NCBI GenBank assembly: GCA_903642265.1 | Contig: CAHJWN010000027.1 | Coordinates: forward strand, 1-46,304 | Direction of reading: 5' to 3' | Source of the DNA: Acidobacteriaceae bacterium | GTDB taxonomy: Bacteria > Acidobacteriota > Terriglobia > Terriglobales > Acidobacteriaceae | Length of the DNA stretch: 46,304 nt | Made by a program: the position numbers and the translations under genes | Shown here: positions 1-8,134 of the stretch, piece after piece | Position numbering within the stretch: position 1 is the first letter of the stretch | Layout: each line of letters starts with the position of its first letter | The notes under the pieces: model-generated | The model's input: only the letters and a program-made list of their open reading frames with translations | Database searches by the model: none | Told to the model about the DNA's origin: nothing

Positions 1-45
1 CGATAGCTCGACGCATCGCAGGAGCTGCGATCAAGCAGTTACCTC

Positions 46-648
46 TTACGAGTTCTTCAAGAACCTTCGCCCTTCAATGCGATAACTTCCGCTGACAACG
101 CGCGCGATCGCTTCGGGGTACGCCAGGTGCTCCTGCTCGAGGATTCGCGCAGAAAGCGTCTCCGGCGTGTCTCCATCCTCGACAGGGACCGTCCGTTGCA
201 GAATGATGACGCCGTGGTCGACTGCCTCATCGACGAAGTGCACCGTACATCCGGCAATCTTGGCTCCGAACTCGAGCGCCTGCCTCTGCGCGTCGAGACC
301 TGGAAACGCAGGCAGCAGCGAAGGGTGCACATTCATAATGCGGTTTGGAAACGCAGCTATGAACTCCGGCGAGATGATGCGCATGTAGCCGGCGAGGCAG
401 ACGAGATCAACACCAGAAGCGCGCAGTTCGGCAATCATCTCGGCATCGTGCTCGGCGCGCTGCTTTCTTGCCGAAGGAATAACCAGTGCAGGCAAACCCA
501 TCTCTCGCGCGAGAGCCAGACCGGCTGCATCCGCCTTGTTCGAGAGCACGATGGCGATCTTGACATCTTTCAGGATTTCGAGACGAATGGCGTTCGCGAT
601 CGCAAGAAAGTTCGAACCCCGACCGGAGAGGAGAATGCCGAGCCGCAT
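46..648 (-). CDS. purN: Phosphoribosylglycinamide formyltransferase
   Basis: This 200-aa enzyme transfers a formyl group from 10-formyl-tetrahydrofolate to glycinamide ribonucleotide, the third step of de novo purine synthesis in the cytoplasm. The N-terminal LSGRGSNF loop (about 7-14) binds the phosphoribosyl group. The catalytic triad of the family is visible: Asn106 and His108 in NVHPSLLP, and Asp144 in VDEAVDHG. Length matches the family norm of about 200-215 aa. Its ATG shares one base with the purM stop codon (TGATG), so the two genes are translationally coupled. Identification is secure. Confidence 0.97.
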   Translation of the reverse strand: MRLGILLSGRGSNFLAIANAIRLEILKDVKIAIVLSNKADAAGLALAREMGLPALVIPSARKQRAEHDAEMIAELRASGVDLVCLAGYMRIISPEFIAAFPNRIMNVHPSLLPAFPGLDAQRQALEFGAKIAGCTVHFVDEAVDHGVIILQRTVPVEDGDTPETLSARILEQEHLAYPEAIARVVSGSYRIEGRRFLKNS

Positions 649-1748
649 CAGTTATAGAGGACCTTCCGCTCGCCGCGCACAATTCTGCCGATGATGCAGT
701 GACGTTCATTCGCGCGATTCAGGATTGCCTTGGTCTTCTTCACCAGTTCCGCCGGGATAACGCAGATCAGTCCTATGCCCATGTTGAAGGTGCGCATCAT
801 CTCATCATGGTCGACGTTGCCAAGCTCGCGAAGGTGTTCAAACAGCGGCGGTGGCGTCCACGTTGCAAGATCAACGACCGCACCCATGCCCTTCGGAATG
901 ATGCGAGGCAGGTTGTCCGTGATGCCGCCGCCGGTAATGTGCGCCATGCCGCTCACCACCTCCGCCGCCGTCAGCTTCTTGATCACGCCAAGATAGCTGC
1001 GGTGTGTTCGCATCAGTGCGGCGCCGGTCTTGTCCTTTAGCTCATTGACGTACTGATCGGGACCATACTTTGCGATTTCGAAAAGAAGCTTCCGGGCGAG
1101 GGAGTAACCGTTCGTATGCAGGCCGTTCGAAGGCAGGCCGAGCAGCACATCGCCAATCTGGATGTTCGCACCGGTGATGATCTTGTCGCGATTCACAGCG
1201 CCGATGATCGTGCCGGCGAGATCGTACTCGCCATCGCCATAGAAGCCCGGCATCTGCGCTGTCTCGCCGCCAATGAGGGCGCAGCCGTTCGCGCGGCAGG
1301 CTTCGCTTATTCCCTGCACAACGGTCTCGATGGTCATGTCTTCAAGCTTACCGGTGGCCAGGTAGTCGAGGAAGAACAGCGGCGTTGCGCCCTGTACCGC
1401 GATGTCGTTCACGCAATGATTAACGAGGTCCTGTCCGACGGTGTGATGGATGCCAAGTTCGAAGGCCACCTTCAGCTTCGTGCCAACGCCATCGGTGCTT
1501 GAGACGAGCACAGGCTGCGGAAATTTCTCGAGATCGAGTGCAAACAACCCGCCGAAGCCCCCAATCTCAGACAGCACCTGCTTGTTGAAGGTCTTGCGCG
1601 CAAGCATCTTGATGCGCTGTTTGCTCTTCTCTCCGCTGGATATATTTACGCCTGCGTCGGCGTAGCTCACTGGAGGCGTTTTGCGGCGAGGCGCTGACTC
1701 GGCAGGCTCTGAGTTGGCTGTAAGGGAGGGAACTGACTCGTCAGGCAA
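648..1748 (-). CDS. purM: Phosphoribosylformylglycinamidine cyclo-ligase (AIR synthetase)
   Basis: This 366-aa enzyme uses ATP to close the imidazole ring of FGAM to give AIR, the fifth step of purine synthesis. Family signatures are SYADAGVNI (about 28-36), SSTDGVGTK (83-91), VNHCVNDI (109-116) and GGETAQMPG (160-168). The family usually begins close to SYADAG, so residues 1-27 are an extra Ser/Pro/Glu-rich leader that is either a real extension or a start called too early; I see no better ATG before the domain. It is first in the purM-purN pair and runs divergently from hemL across 162 bp. Confidence 0.96.
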   Translation of the reverse strand: MPDESVPSLTANSEPAESAPRRKTPPVSYADAGVNISSGEKSKQRIKMLARKTFNKQVLSEIGGFGGLFALDLEKFPQPVLVSSTDGVGTKLKVAFELGIHHTVGQDLVNHCVNDIAVQGATPLFFLDYLATGKLEDMTIETVVQGISEACRANGCALIGGETAQMPGFYGDGEYDLAGTIIGAVNRDKIITGANIQIGDVLLGLPSNGLHTNGYSLARKLLFEIAKYGPDQYVNELKDKTGAALMRTHRSYLGVIKKLTAAEVVSGMAHITGGGITDNLPRIIPKGMGAVVDLATWTPPPLFEHLRELGNVDHDEMMRTFNMGIGLICVIPAELVKKTKAILNRANERHCIIGRIVRGERKVLYN

Positions 1749-1910
1749 GGGCGTACTACCTCTCGAAGATTTTGCGCTGTGATGCGAAGAACCTCAAGTC
1801 TAGCAGGGGCACCCCTGAAAACCTGTAAAGCGCTTACCGGATCAAGGTTCTGCCGCGCTTGCGGCGGGCGCTACTGGTGCCTTGGCCTTCCTACCCTGTA
1901 GCTTAAGGAC

Positions 1911-3221
1911 ATGGCTCGTCCGCTTACCCAATCCCGCGCCCTGCAGCTTCGCGCTGAATCGTTTCTTCCTGGTGGCGTCGACTCGCCTGTCCGCGCTTTT
2001 CGCGCCGTAGGTGGCGATCCGCCTTTCGTCACGCGTGCAGAAGGCGCTTATCTTTATGACGCCGATGGCAACAAATACCTCGACATGTTTGGCTCGTGGG
2101 GGCCGATGATTCTAGGCCACGCCTTTCCACCTGCGGTAGAGGCTATCCAGCAGGCAGCCGCGAAGAGCGCCAGCTTTGGTGCCTCGCACGCAGGCGAAGC
2201 TGATCTTGCGGAGCTGGTCATGCAGTGCTTTCCGTCGATCGAGCGGCTGCGTTTCGTCAGTTCAGGCACGGAGGCCTGCATGTCGGCAATCCGCCTTGCG
2301 CGTGGATATACAGGCCGCAACTTCGTCATCAAGTTCGAGGGCTGCTACCACGGCCATGCAGACGCGCTGCTCGTGAAGGCCGGCTCCGGCGTTGCAACGT
2401 TTGGCATTCCAGGCTCAGCGGGCGTTCCCGCCGAGACCGCGATGCACACCCTGGCGCTTCCCTATAACGATCTCGACGCTGTAAGGGCCGCCTTCGCCCT
2501 TCACCCGGGAGCAATCGCCTGCATCATTGTGGAGCCGGTCGTCGGCAATGCCGGCACCATCGTGCCCGCTGCCGGCTATCTTGAAGGCCTTCGCACACTG
2601 ACACACGAGCATGGCGCGCTGCTCATCCTTGACGAAGTGATGACCGGCTTCCGGCTCTCGCTTGGCGGCGCGCAAGGCCTGTATGGCATCAGGCCCGACC
2701 TGACCACGCTTGGCAAGATCGTGGGCGGCGGCTTGCCTTGCGGTGCCTTCGGCGGCCGTGCCGAGATCATGAACTACCTTGCACCGCTTGGGCCTGTCTA
2801 CCAGGCTGGGACGCTGAGCGGCAATCCGCTGGCGATGGCTGCCGGAGTTGCCACGCTGCAGCACCTCATCGAGCACGAAACGTCAGTCTACCCGCAGCTG
2901 GACTCTGTAACTGCGTCGATCGCCAACGGGGTTGCCGCGATTGCTGAAGAGGCAGGTATCCCGGTCACGACCAACCGCGTTGGATCGATGTTCACCTGGT
3001 TCTTTACTGGTGCCCCTGTCACCAACTTTGAGAGCGCCGCCACGTCCAACACCGTCACCTTCGCCAGGTTCCATCGCGCTATGCTCGATGCAGGGGTATG
3101 GCTGCCGCCATCGCAGTACGAGGCAGCCTTTGTGGGGACGGCGCATGGGACCGAAGAGGTCGCCTTCCTGCTGAGTGCAGCACGCGAAGCTCTCGCGAAT
3201 GCTCAGGATTCCGAGAACTGA
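1911..3221 (+). CDS. hemL: Glutamate-1-semialdehyde 2,1-aminomutase
   Basis: This 436-aa PLP enzyme converts glutamate-1-semialdehyde to 5-aminolevulinate, the C5 route into haem and other tetrapyrroles. It has the class-III aminotransferase layout: [10 protein letters not shown] near the N-terminus (21-30), SSGTEA (117-122) for phosphate binding, DEVMTGFR (241-248) with the PLP-facing Asp, and Lys269 in [12 protein letters not shown] as the Schiff-base lysine. Length fits the family (about 425-440). The ATG lies 162 bp from the divergent purM. No other haem gene is in the window. The glycosyltransferase that follows starts only 13 bp after its stop. Confidence 0.96.
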   Translation: MARPLTQSRALQLRAESFLPGGVDSPVRAFRAVGGDPPFVTRAEGAYLYDADGNKYLDMFGSWGPMILGHAFPPAVEAIQQAAAKSASFGASHAGEADLAELVMQCFPSIERLRFVSSGTEACMSAIRLARGYTGRNFVIKFEGCYHGHADALLVKAGSGVATFGIPGSAGVPAETAMHTLALPYNDLDAVRAAFALHPGAIACIIVEPVVGNAGTIVPAAGYLEGLRTLTHEHGALLILDEVMTGFRLSLGGAQGLYGIRPDLTTLGKIVGGGLPCGAFGGRAEIMNYLAPLGPVYQAGTLSGNPLAMAAGVATLQHLIEHETSVYPQLDSVTASIANGVAAIAEEAGIPVTTNRVGSMFTWFFTGAPVTNFESAATSNTVTFARFHRAMLDAGVWLPPSQYEAAFVGTAHGTEEVAFLLSAAREALANAQDSEN

Positions 3222-3234
3222 AGGGAGATCTTCT

Positions 3235-4563
3235 TTGCGCAGCGGCAACGAACTCATCTTCATCTCGATCGCTTCTTATCGCGACACTCAGCTGGTCCCG
3301 ACGGTGGAAGACCTGGTCGACAAGGCGGACGAGCCGGAGCTGCTTCGATTTGGAATCTGCTGGCAGCACGGTGCGGAGCAGCCAGCGCTGCCGTTTGCTG
3401 AAGATCCGAGGGTCCGGACACTGGACGTTCCCTGGCAGGAAAGCCGCGGAGCATGCTGGGCCCGCGCAGAAGCCATGAAGCTGTGGCAAGGGGAGCAATG
3501 GTTTCTACAGGTCGATTCCCATTGCCGCTTCGCTCAGGGCTGGGACACCAGGCTGATTCGTATGACCATGCAAACGGGCAGCGAAAAGGCGATTATCAGC
3601 ACCTACGCCAACCCATTCACCCCGTCATCAAATGCATCCCGCGCGAGAGAAGTGCTTCATGGCAAACCGCAGTTGATCGCGCTCGGCGGCTTTACCCCGG
3701 ATGGCATTCCAAAGCTGAAGCCATTGGACATAGCCGACTACGCCACCCGAAAAGTGCCCATGGCGGCCCGCTTCCTGGCTGGCGGCCTTCTCTTCGCACC
3801 CGGCAGTTTCGTCGAGGAGGTGCCGTATGATCCCGAACTTTACTTCTTTGGCGAAGAGATTGCCATGACGCTGCGGGCTTTCACTTCCGGATACGACTTG
3901 TTCCATCCGGTGGAGATGGTGGCCTGGCATGACTACGTCCGCGCCTATGCCAACCGGCATTGGGACGATCAGGAGCCTGTCTTAGCGGAGGATGAACCCT
4001 CGGCTCCGGCCTGGCATGACTGGGATAAGCGGAGTCGTGAGAAGGTGAAGACTCTGCTCAGGGGCGAAATTACCCGGAAGCAGTTCGGCCTCGGCACCGC
4101 ACGAACAGTGGCGGAGTACGAGCGCTTCGCCGGACTTTCGTTTCGCCTGAGCCGGTTGCAGGACTACACGCGTCGCGCTCTCGAACCGCCGAATCCCGCC
4201 ATTGACGAAGATTGGCCAGAGCGGATCTACACCTGGATGGTGCATATACCGGTCGACAGGGCAGAACTCTCCGCCGTCGCCTTCGAGGAAGTCGGCTTCT
4301 GGGTTGCAATCATCCAGGATGAAGATCGCTGCGAGATAGATCGCCACGACTTCACGAAAGCGGAGCTCAAGTCAGTTCAAGATAAGCCGCGGATTGCGCT
4401 GCTTCGGGAGCTGCATTCAGGCATTGTCCCGCACTTCTGGAGCGTGCAGCCATTTGGGCGCGACGGGGGATGGGGGCGGAAGATCAGCGGAACATTTAAC
4501 GAGTCCGATTACTCAATCATCCAGGAAGATCTGGACGACGAGCCCCTGGAAACTCGCACTTAG
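3235..4563 (+). CDS. GlcNAc-type glycosyltransferase family protein (PF11397-like)
   Basis: The protein (about 442 aa) resembles the glycosyltransferase (GlcNAc) family related to GT60 enzymes of eukaryotes and some bacteria. It begins with a Rossmann-like strand IFISIASYRDTQLVPT and has QVDSHCRFAQGWD, whose D-S-H corresponds to the DxD-type nucleotide-sugar and metal site. The acceptor is unknown. I prefer the TTG at 3235: it has AAGGGAG (3221-3227) seven bases upstream and starts the protein just before the first core strand. The ATG at 3175 would overlap hemL by 47 bp and add 20 residues of hemL-frame shadow. The family call is moderately secure; the biological role is not known. Confidence 0.75.
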   Translation: MRSGNELIFISIASYRDTQLVPTVEDLVDKADEPELLRFGICWQHGAEQPALPFAEDPRVRTLDVPWQESRGACWARAEAMKLWQGEQWFLQVDSHCRFAQGWDTRLIRMTMQTGSEKAIISTYANPFTPSSNASRAREVLHGKPQLIALGGFTPDGIPKLKPLDIADYATRKVPMAARFLAGGLLFAPGSFVEEVPYDPELYFFGEEIAMTLRAFTSGYDLFHPVEMVAWHDYVRAYANRHWDDQEPVLAEDEPSAPAWHDWDKRSREKVKTLLRGEITRKQFGLGTARTVAEYERFAGLSFRLSRLQDYTRRALEPPNPAIDEDWPERIYTWMVHIPVDRAELSAVAFEEVGFWVAIIQDEDRCEIDRHDFTKAELKSVQDKPRIALLRELHSGIVPHFWSVQPFGRDGGWGRKISGTFNESDYSIIQEDLDDEPLETRT

Positions 4564-4634
4564 CCACCAACATCCATGCTTTAGGACTTTGAGCTGGCTT
4601 CTGCTTTGGAGGGCATTTGCGCGCTTTCAGCGGT

Positions 4635-5354
4635 TCAGATCCAGACTTCAGGCGTTACGAAGCGCATCCCTGTCGCCTTTGCGTCTGCGATGATTGTCTC
4701 GGTCGCGATCACGCCTGGCATTCTCGGCTGGTTCATTCCACCATCGTGCAGCAGAAGATTCGAGCCGCATTGAGATGCCTGGTTGCGTCTGATTCCGTTC
4801 CTTACTTTCTCGACGATTGCCTCGCTCGCCTGTACGCGCCAGTCATGCGTAATGATGTTCCAGTTGACCGTAGTAAGGGCAAGCTCGCTTGCAATCTGAA
4901 GAACTACGGGTCGCCGCGCCCCGTGAGGTGGCCGGAACAGCTTTACCCTGGCGCCGATCACGTCTTCAATCGCGGCATTGGCCCCGGCAATCTCATTGCG
5001 AACTCGCGCGGCGCTCTGGTACGAGAGCCACGGATGCGTCATCGTGTGATTGCCAAAGCAATGTCCGGCTGCGGCAATCGCGCGCGCCAATGCAGGCTGC
5101 TTGCGGACAGACTCGCCTATGAGAAAAAAGGTGGCTCGCACGTCATGTTTGGCGAGTAGATCCAGAAGTACAGGAGTCGCGGAGGGGTTCGGTCCATCGT
5201 CGTAAGTCAACGCGACTTCATTGGGATCGTCGCCAGCGATCACCACGCGCCCAAATATCTGTGAAGTCGGATAGAGTGCCGCGTAAAACCACGCGCCGGC
5301 CGCAACTCCCGCGCTAATCGTAATCGCCGCAATGCTCTCTGGACGGGTCATCAT
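4635..5354 (-). CDS. Polysaccharide deacetylase (NodB-homology, CE4)
   Basis: This 239-aa protein has an N-terminal hydrophobic segment (about 9-27, signal or anchor) followed by a NodB-homology domain. CE4 motif 1 is ALTYDDGPNPS, with TYDD holding the catalytic base and metal Asp. Motif 2 is GNHTMTHPWL, with the H-x(3)-H metal ligands. FRPPHGARRP is motif 3. Enzymes of this family remove N- or O-acetyl groups from peptidoglycan, chitin-like oligomers or xylan in the envelope; which substrate applies cannot be read here. The gene is third in a minus-strand run behind fabD and bcp, with a 20-bp gap, so co-transcription is likely. Confidence 0.9.
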   Translation of the reverse strand: MMTRPESIAAITISAGVAAGAWFYAALYPTSQIFGRVVIAGDDPNEVALTYDDGPNPSATPVLLDLLAKHDVRATFFLIGESVRKQPALARAIAAAGHCFGNHTMTHPWLSYQSAARVRNEIAGANAAIEDVIGARVKLFRPPHGARRPVVLQIASELALTTVNWNIITHDWRVQASEAIVEKVRNGIRRNQASQCGSNLLLHDGGMNQPRMPGVIATETIIADAKATGMRFVTPEVWI

Positions 5355-5374
5355 AGCATCATCATCAGGTCCGG

Positions 5375-5848
5375 CTACTTGGCATGCTTCAGCAATTCGA
5401 GCACTTCTTCGGCGTGACCCTCAGGCTTCACCTTTGCGTACACATGCAGCAGGCGCTGGCCTTCGCCCGTGTCCGGCCCAATGATGAACGTTGACCGTTC
5501 CACGCCCTTTACCAGCTTGCCGTACATGCTCTTCGACTTCAGCAGATCGTAGCGGTTGATCAGCACCATCTCCGGATCTGCCAGCAGCATGTACGGCAGG
5601 TCGTACTTCTGCTGGAACTTCTTCTGCGCCTTTACCGTGTCGCGCGAGATGCCAAACACGACCGCGCCTGCGGCCTGCAGCTTCTCGAAGGTGTCGCGGA
5701 AGCCGCATGCTTCGATGGTGCATCCTGGCGTGTCTGCGCGTGGATAGAAGAAGAGCACGACGGGATGCGCGGCGAACTGGCTGAGCGAGACGCTTTCACC
5801 ATCCTGATTTTCGAGCGTGAAATCCTCAACCAAATCTCCTGCCTGCAT
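5375..5848 (-). CDS. bcp: Thioredoxin-dependent peroxiredoxin (Bcp/PrxQ)
   Basis: This 157-aa cytoplasmic peroxiredoxin reduces hydrogen and organic peroxides with thioredoxin as electron donor. The active site FFYPRADTPGCTIEACGFRD has the peroxidatic Cys in TPGC and the resolving Cys five residues later, the layout of alpha-helical PrxQ proteins. Length is typical (about 150-160). It begins two bases beyond the fabD stop and precedes the polysaccharide deacetylase, so the three genes look like one transcript; the functional link to fabD is not obvious. Confidence 0.94.
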   Translation of the reverse strand: MQAGDLVEDFTLENQDGESVSLSQFAAHPVVLFFYPRADTPGCTIEACGFRDTFEKLQAAGAVVFGISRDTVKAQKKFQQKYDLPYMLLADPEMVLINRYDLLKSKSMYGKLVKGVERSTFIIGPDTGEGQRLLHVYAKVKPEGHAEEVLELLKHAK

Positions 5849-5850
5849 CG

Positions 5851-6909
5851 TTACTCTCCTGTCGGTTCTTCCGTGGCGGTCAAGGCTGCAAGTGTCTTCT
5901 CAAGCGAAGCCGCATCCTCGACATGCATTCCTGTTTGGGTTCGGTCGATCTGGCGCAGCAAGCCATTCAGCACCTTTCCCGCGCCGACCTCGATGAAGTG
6001 GGTTACGTCTTGGGAGATCAGCGTCTGCACACACTCAACCCAGCGGACAGCTCCGGTCACCTGGCGCACCAGGCAGTCGCGAGCATCGGCGTCCCTCGTG
6101 ATCATGCGCGCGTCCACGTTACAGACGATCGGGACCGCTGGGTCCTGAAAGCGGAGGCCTTCAAGCTGCACCATCAACGCCTGCTGCGCCGGGGCCATAA
6201 GGGCGCAATGGAAGGGAGCGCTGACCTTGAGCATCACAGTCCGTTTCGCCCCGGCTTCCTTGCAGAGAGCGGCGGCGCGCTCGACCGCTGCGCGGCCCCC
6301 TGAGATCACGGTCTGGTCCGGCGAATTCATATTGGCAGGTGATACGACCTGGCTGTTCGGCGATTTGGCGTGGGCGATTGGATCGGCAGGGTCGATTGCG
6401 GCGGGCTCCGTCAATTCATCCGCAGCTTGAACGCAGCAATCATTCACGACCGGCTCGGCAAGTCCTAGGATCGCCGCCATGGCGCCCTCACCCTCCGGCA
6501 CAGCCTCCTGCATAAATCTTCCGCGAAGCTGTACGGTGCGCACGGCATCGGCAAAGTTGAAGGTGCCGGCTGCAACATGCGCACTGTACTCCCCGAGCGA
6601 GTGGCCGGCGGCGAACTCGGCCTTCAGGCCATGCTCTGCCAGCAGCGGCGTAAGCGCGCGCTCTGCCGCGATCGATACCGTCAAAATGGCAGGCTGGGTA
6701 TTCTCGGTGAGGTTTAGCTGCTCAATCGGCCCCTCGAAGCATAACTTCGAGAGAGGGAAGCCCAGGGCCTCGTCCGCTTCATCAAAGACTGCTCGCGCAG
6801 CGGGAAAATGTTCGTACAGATCGCGGCCCATGCCGACAACCTGCGATCCTTGGCCCGGGAAGAGGTATGCCAATCGTTTCAAGTTCATCGAAGACGATGA
6901 TACAGGCAA
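5851..6909 (-). CDS. fabD: Malonyl-CoA:ACP transacylase
   Basis: FabD loads malonyl groups onto acyl carrier protein for type II fatty-acid synthesis. LFPGQGSQ (about 16-23), the nucleophile Ser104 in GHSLGEYSA and His234 in APFHCALM are all in place. At 352 aa it is longer than common FabD (about 310). Most of the excess is an insert at about 163-186, acidic and proline-rich, between CCVQAADE and QVVSPANMNSP. The start may be ATG 6909 or ATG 6888 (MNLKRLAYLFPGQ), which fits family N-termini better. No other fab gene is next to it; bcp follows after two bases. Confidence 0.95.
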   Translation of the reverse strand: MPVSSSSMNLKRLAYLFPGQGSQVVGMGRDLYEHFPAARAVFDEADEALGFPLSKLCFEGPIEQLNLTENTQPAILTVSIAAERALTPLLAEHGLKAEFAAGHSLGEYSAHVAAGTFNFADAVRTVQLRGRFMQEAVPEGEGAMAAILGLAEPVVNDCCVQAADELTEPAAIDPADPIAHAKSPNSQVVSPANMNSPDQTVISGGRAAVERAAALCKEAGAKRTVMLKVSAPFHCALMAPAQQALMVQLEGLRFQDPAVPIVCNVDARMITRDADARDCLVRQVTGAVRWVECVQTLISQDVTHFIEVGAGKVLNGLLRQIDRTQTGMHVEDAASLEKTLAALTATEEPTGE

Positions 6910-6953
6910 TTGCGAGTGCGTTTACAGCCAGGTAGGCCGGGCAATATGCGCCT

Positions 6954-7226
6954 CTAAACGCCGATGCCTGAGTCCATGTCGTACGCTATATCGCCGGCAT
7001 GGCCGTAATTATCGTAGGGCGTACGCCGGTTGAACTTGTACCGCTGACGTATTTCGTTTCCGACAACAAGGCCCAGCGCCACCGCTCCCAGACCAGCCGA
7101 AACCCATCCCACCGTTCGGAACAGCGTTGATTCCTTGTCGAAAGGAAGTGTCATCGTCATGGGAACAGGTTCGATCTTTCTGCCAAACAGTCGGCGAGGG
7201 TGGGGAAGCTTCATGGCAAGGATCAT
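6954..7226 (-). CDS. Small membrane-anchored protein of unknown function
   Basis: This 90-aa protein has a basic N-terminus (HPRRLFGRK), one hydrophobic segment at about 42-57 (VGWVSAGLGAVALGLVVGNE), and a polar tail rich in Tyr, Asp and Gly. A start at ATG 7214 (MKLPHPRR) is equally possible. It is co-directional with fabD, 44 bp upstream of it. I do not recognise a family. The topology suggests a single-pass inner-membrane protein. Confidence 0.6.
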   Translation of the reverse strand: MILAMKLPHPRRLFGRKIEPVPMTMTLPFDKESTLFRTVGWVSAGLGAVALGLVVGNEIRQRYKFNRRTPYDNYGHAGDIAYDMDSGIGV

Positions 7227-7408
7227 AGCGTAGCTCAGGAGATCTTTACATCAGGTTTGACGCCTGGAGTCAGGCGCTGGTTAACATCAAAGGTAGACCC
7301 TGCAGCCGTGTACAGGGTGATTGTTATCTTGCCAACGTTTCAAGCTTGTTTCAACACAAATACAAATACAGTTCGGTTGATGGATGGAGCAATGGCCCAA
7401 ACGGGGAA

Positions 7409-8065
7409 TCAGTTTACGTCAACGTTTTGGAAGCCCAGCGAGAACAGCAAGGTGGTGACAGTTGCCCGGGCGTTCTTCCGTGCTGCATCGAGAATGCCGT
7501 CGGACAGGGCCGCCTGCTGCAGCTGCTGCTGCGCCTTTGCCCTGGTGTCCGATTCGAGGTTTTGATCCGCCGGAACCAGCAATCCCGTCGACCGGGCGTA
7601 CACCCGGGTATGCTCATTGTCCAGGGTGGTTATAAAGAGTTGAGATGCTGGAAGAGTTACATGGATGCTCTCGCCGCCCGCTGGCCCATCGATCTTTACG
7701 TCTTCCGGCTTAAGATTTGCCAGATCAATGCCAGCAATCGACTGGCCATGTACAACAAGCAGAAGCTTGTCACCAGCCAGCACGTCCGGAAGTACGGGAC
7801 TCGATTTGTTGCCTTCGACAACGGTGTCTATGGAGTAGACGACCGTCTCGAGACGGCTGAGCCGTTGGATCTTCTCAACCACGGCAGGAACTGAGGTGTC
7901 GTAGGTAGCATGTCGCCCGTCGATCAGGGCAGCGATCTTGCCGATCGGTCCGCTTGTGGAGTGGCGCAGGAAAAGAGCGAGGGCAACGGCACCTAAGAGC
8001 AGCGCGAAAAGGAAGGCGAAGAAGCCTCCTGAAGAGCGCCGGCCGGATATGTATTGCGTCGTCAT
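7409..8065 (-). CDS. DUF4230 family membrane-anchored protein
   Basis: This 218-aa protein has a short Arg/Ser-rich N-terminus, a transmembrane segment at about 15-33 (FFAFLFALLLGAVALALFL), and an exported domain that matches the DUF4230 pattern: RLSRLETVVYSIDTVVEG, then LLVVHGQSIAGIDL, then a C-terminal helix of the type AKAQQQLQQAAL and a VTTLLFSLGFQNV end. The family has no established function. It is the gene after the DPP-IV-like peptidase on the same strand, 69 bp away. Confidence 0.82.
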   Translation of the reverse strand: MTTQYISGRRSSGGFFAFLFALLLGAVALALFLRHSTSGPIGKIAALIDGRHATYDTSVPAVVEKIQRLSRLETVVYSIDTVVEGNKSSPVLPDVLAGDKLLLVVHGQSIAGIDLANLKPEDVKIDGPAGGESIHVTLPASQLFITTLDNEHTRVYARSTGLLVPADQNLESDTRAKAQQQLQQAALSDGILDAARKNARATVTTLLFSLGFQNVDVN

Positions 8066-8134
8066 ACGCGATTCAGTGCAGTCAGTTTCCAGCTTACGTG
8101 AGATTGGACCATGATCGATTCTTCAGCGTGGCTG

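Noticed and set aside
1824..1838. TGTAAAGCGCTTACC, resembling a LacI-family operator, upstream of hemL
   Set aside because: Only the central AAGCGCTT is symmetric; the outer positions are out of register by one base, and no LacI-type regulator is nearby.
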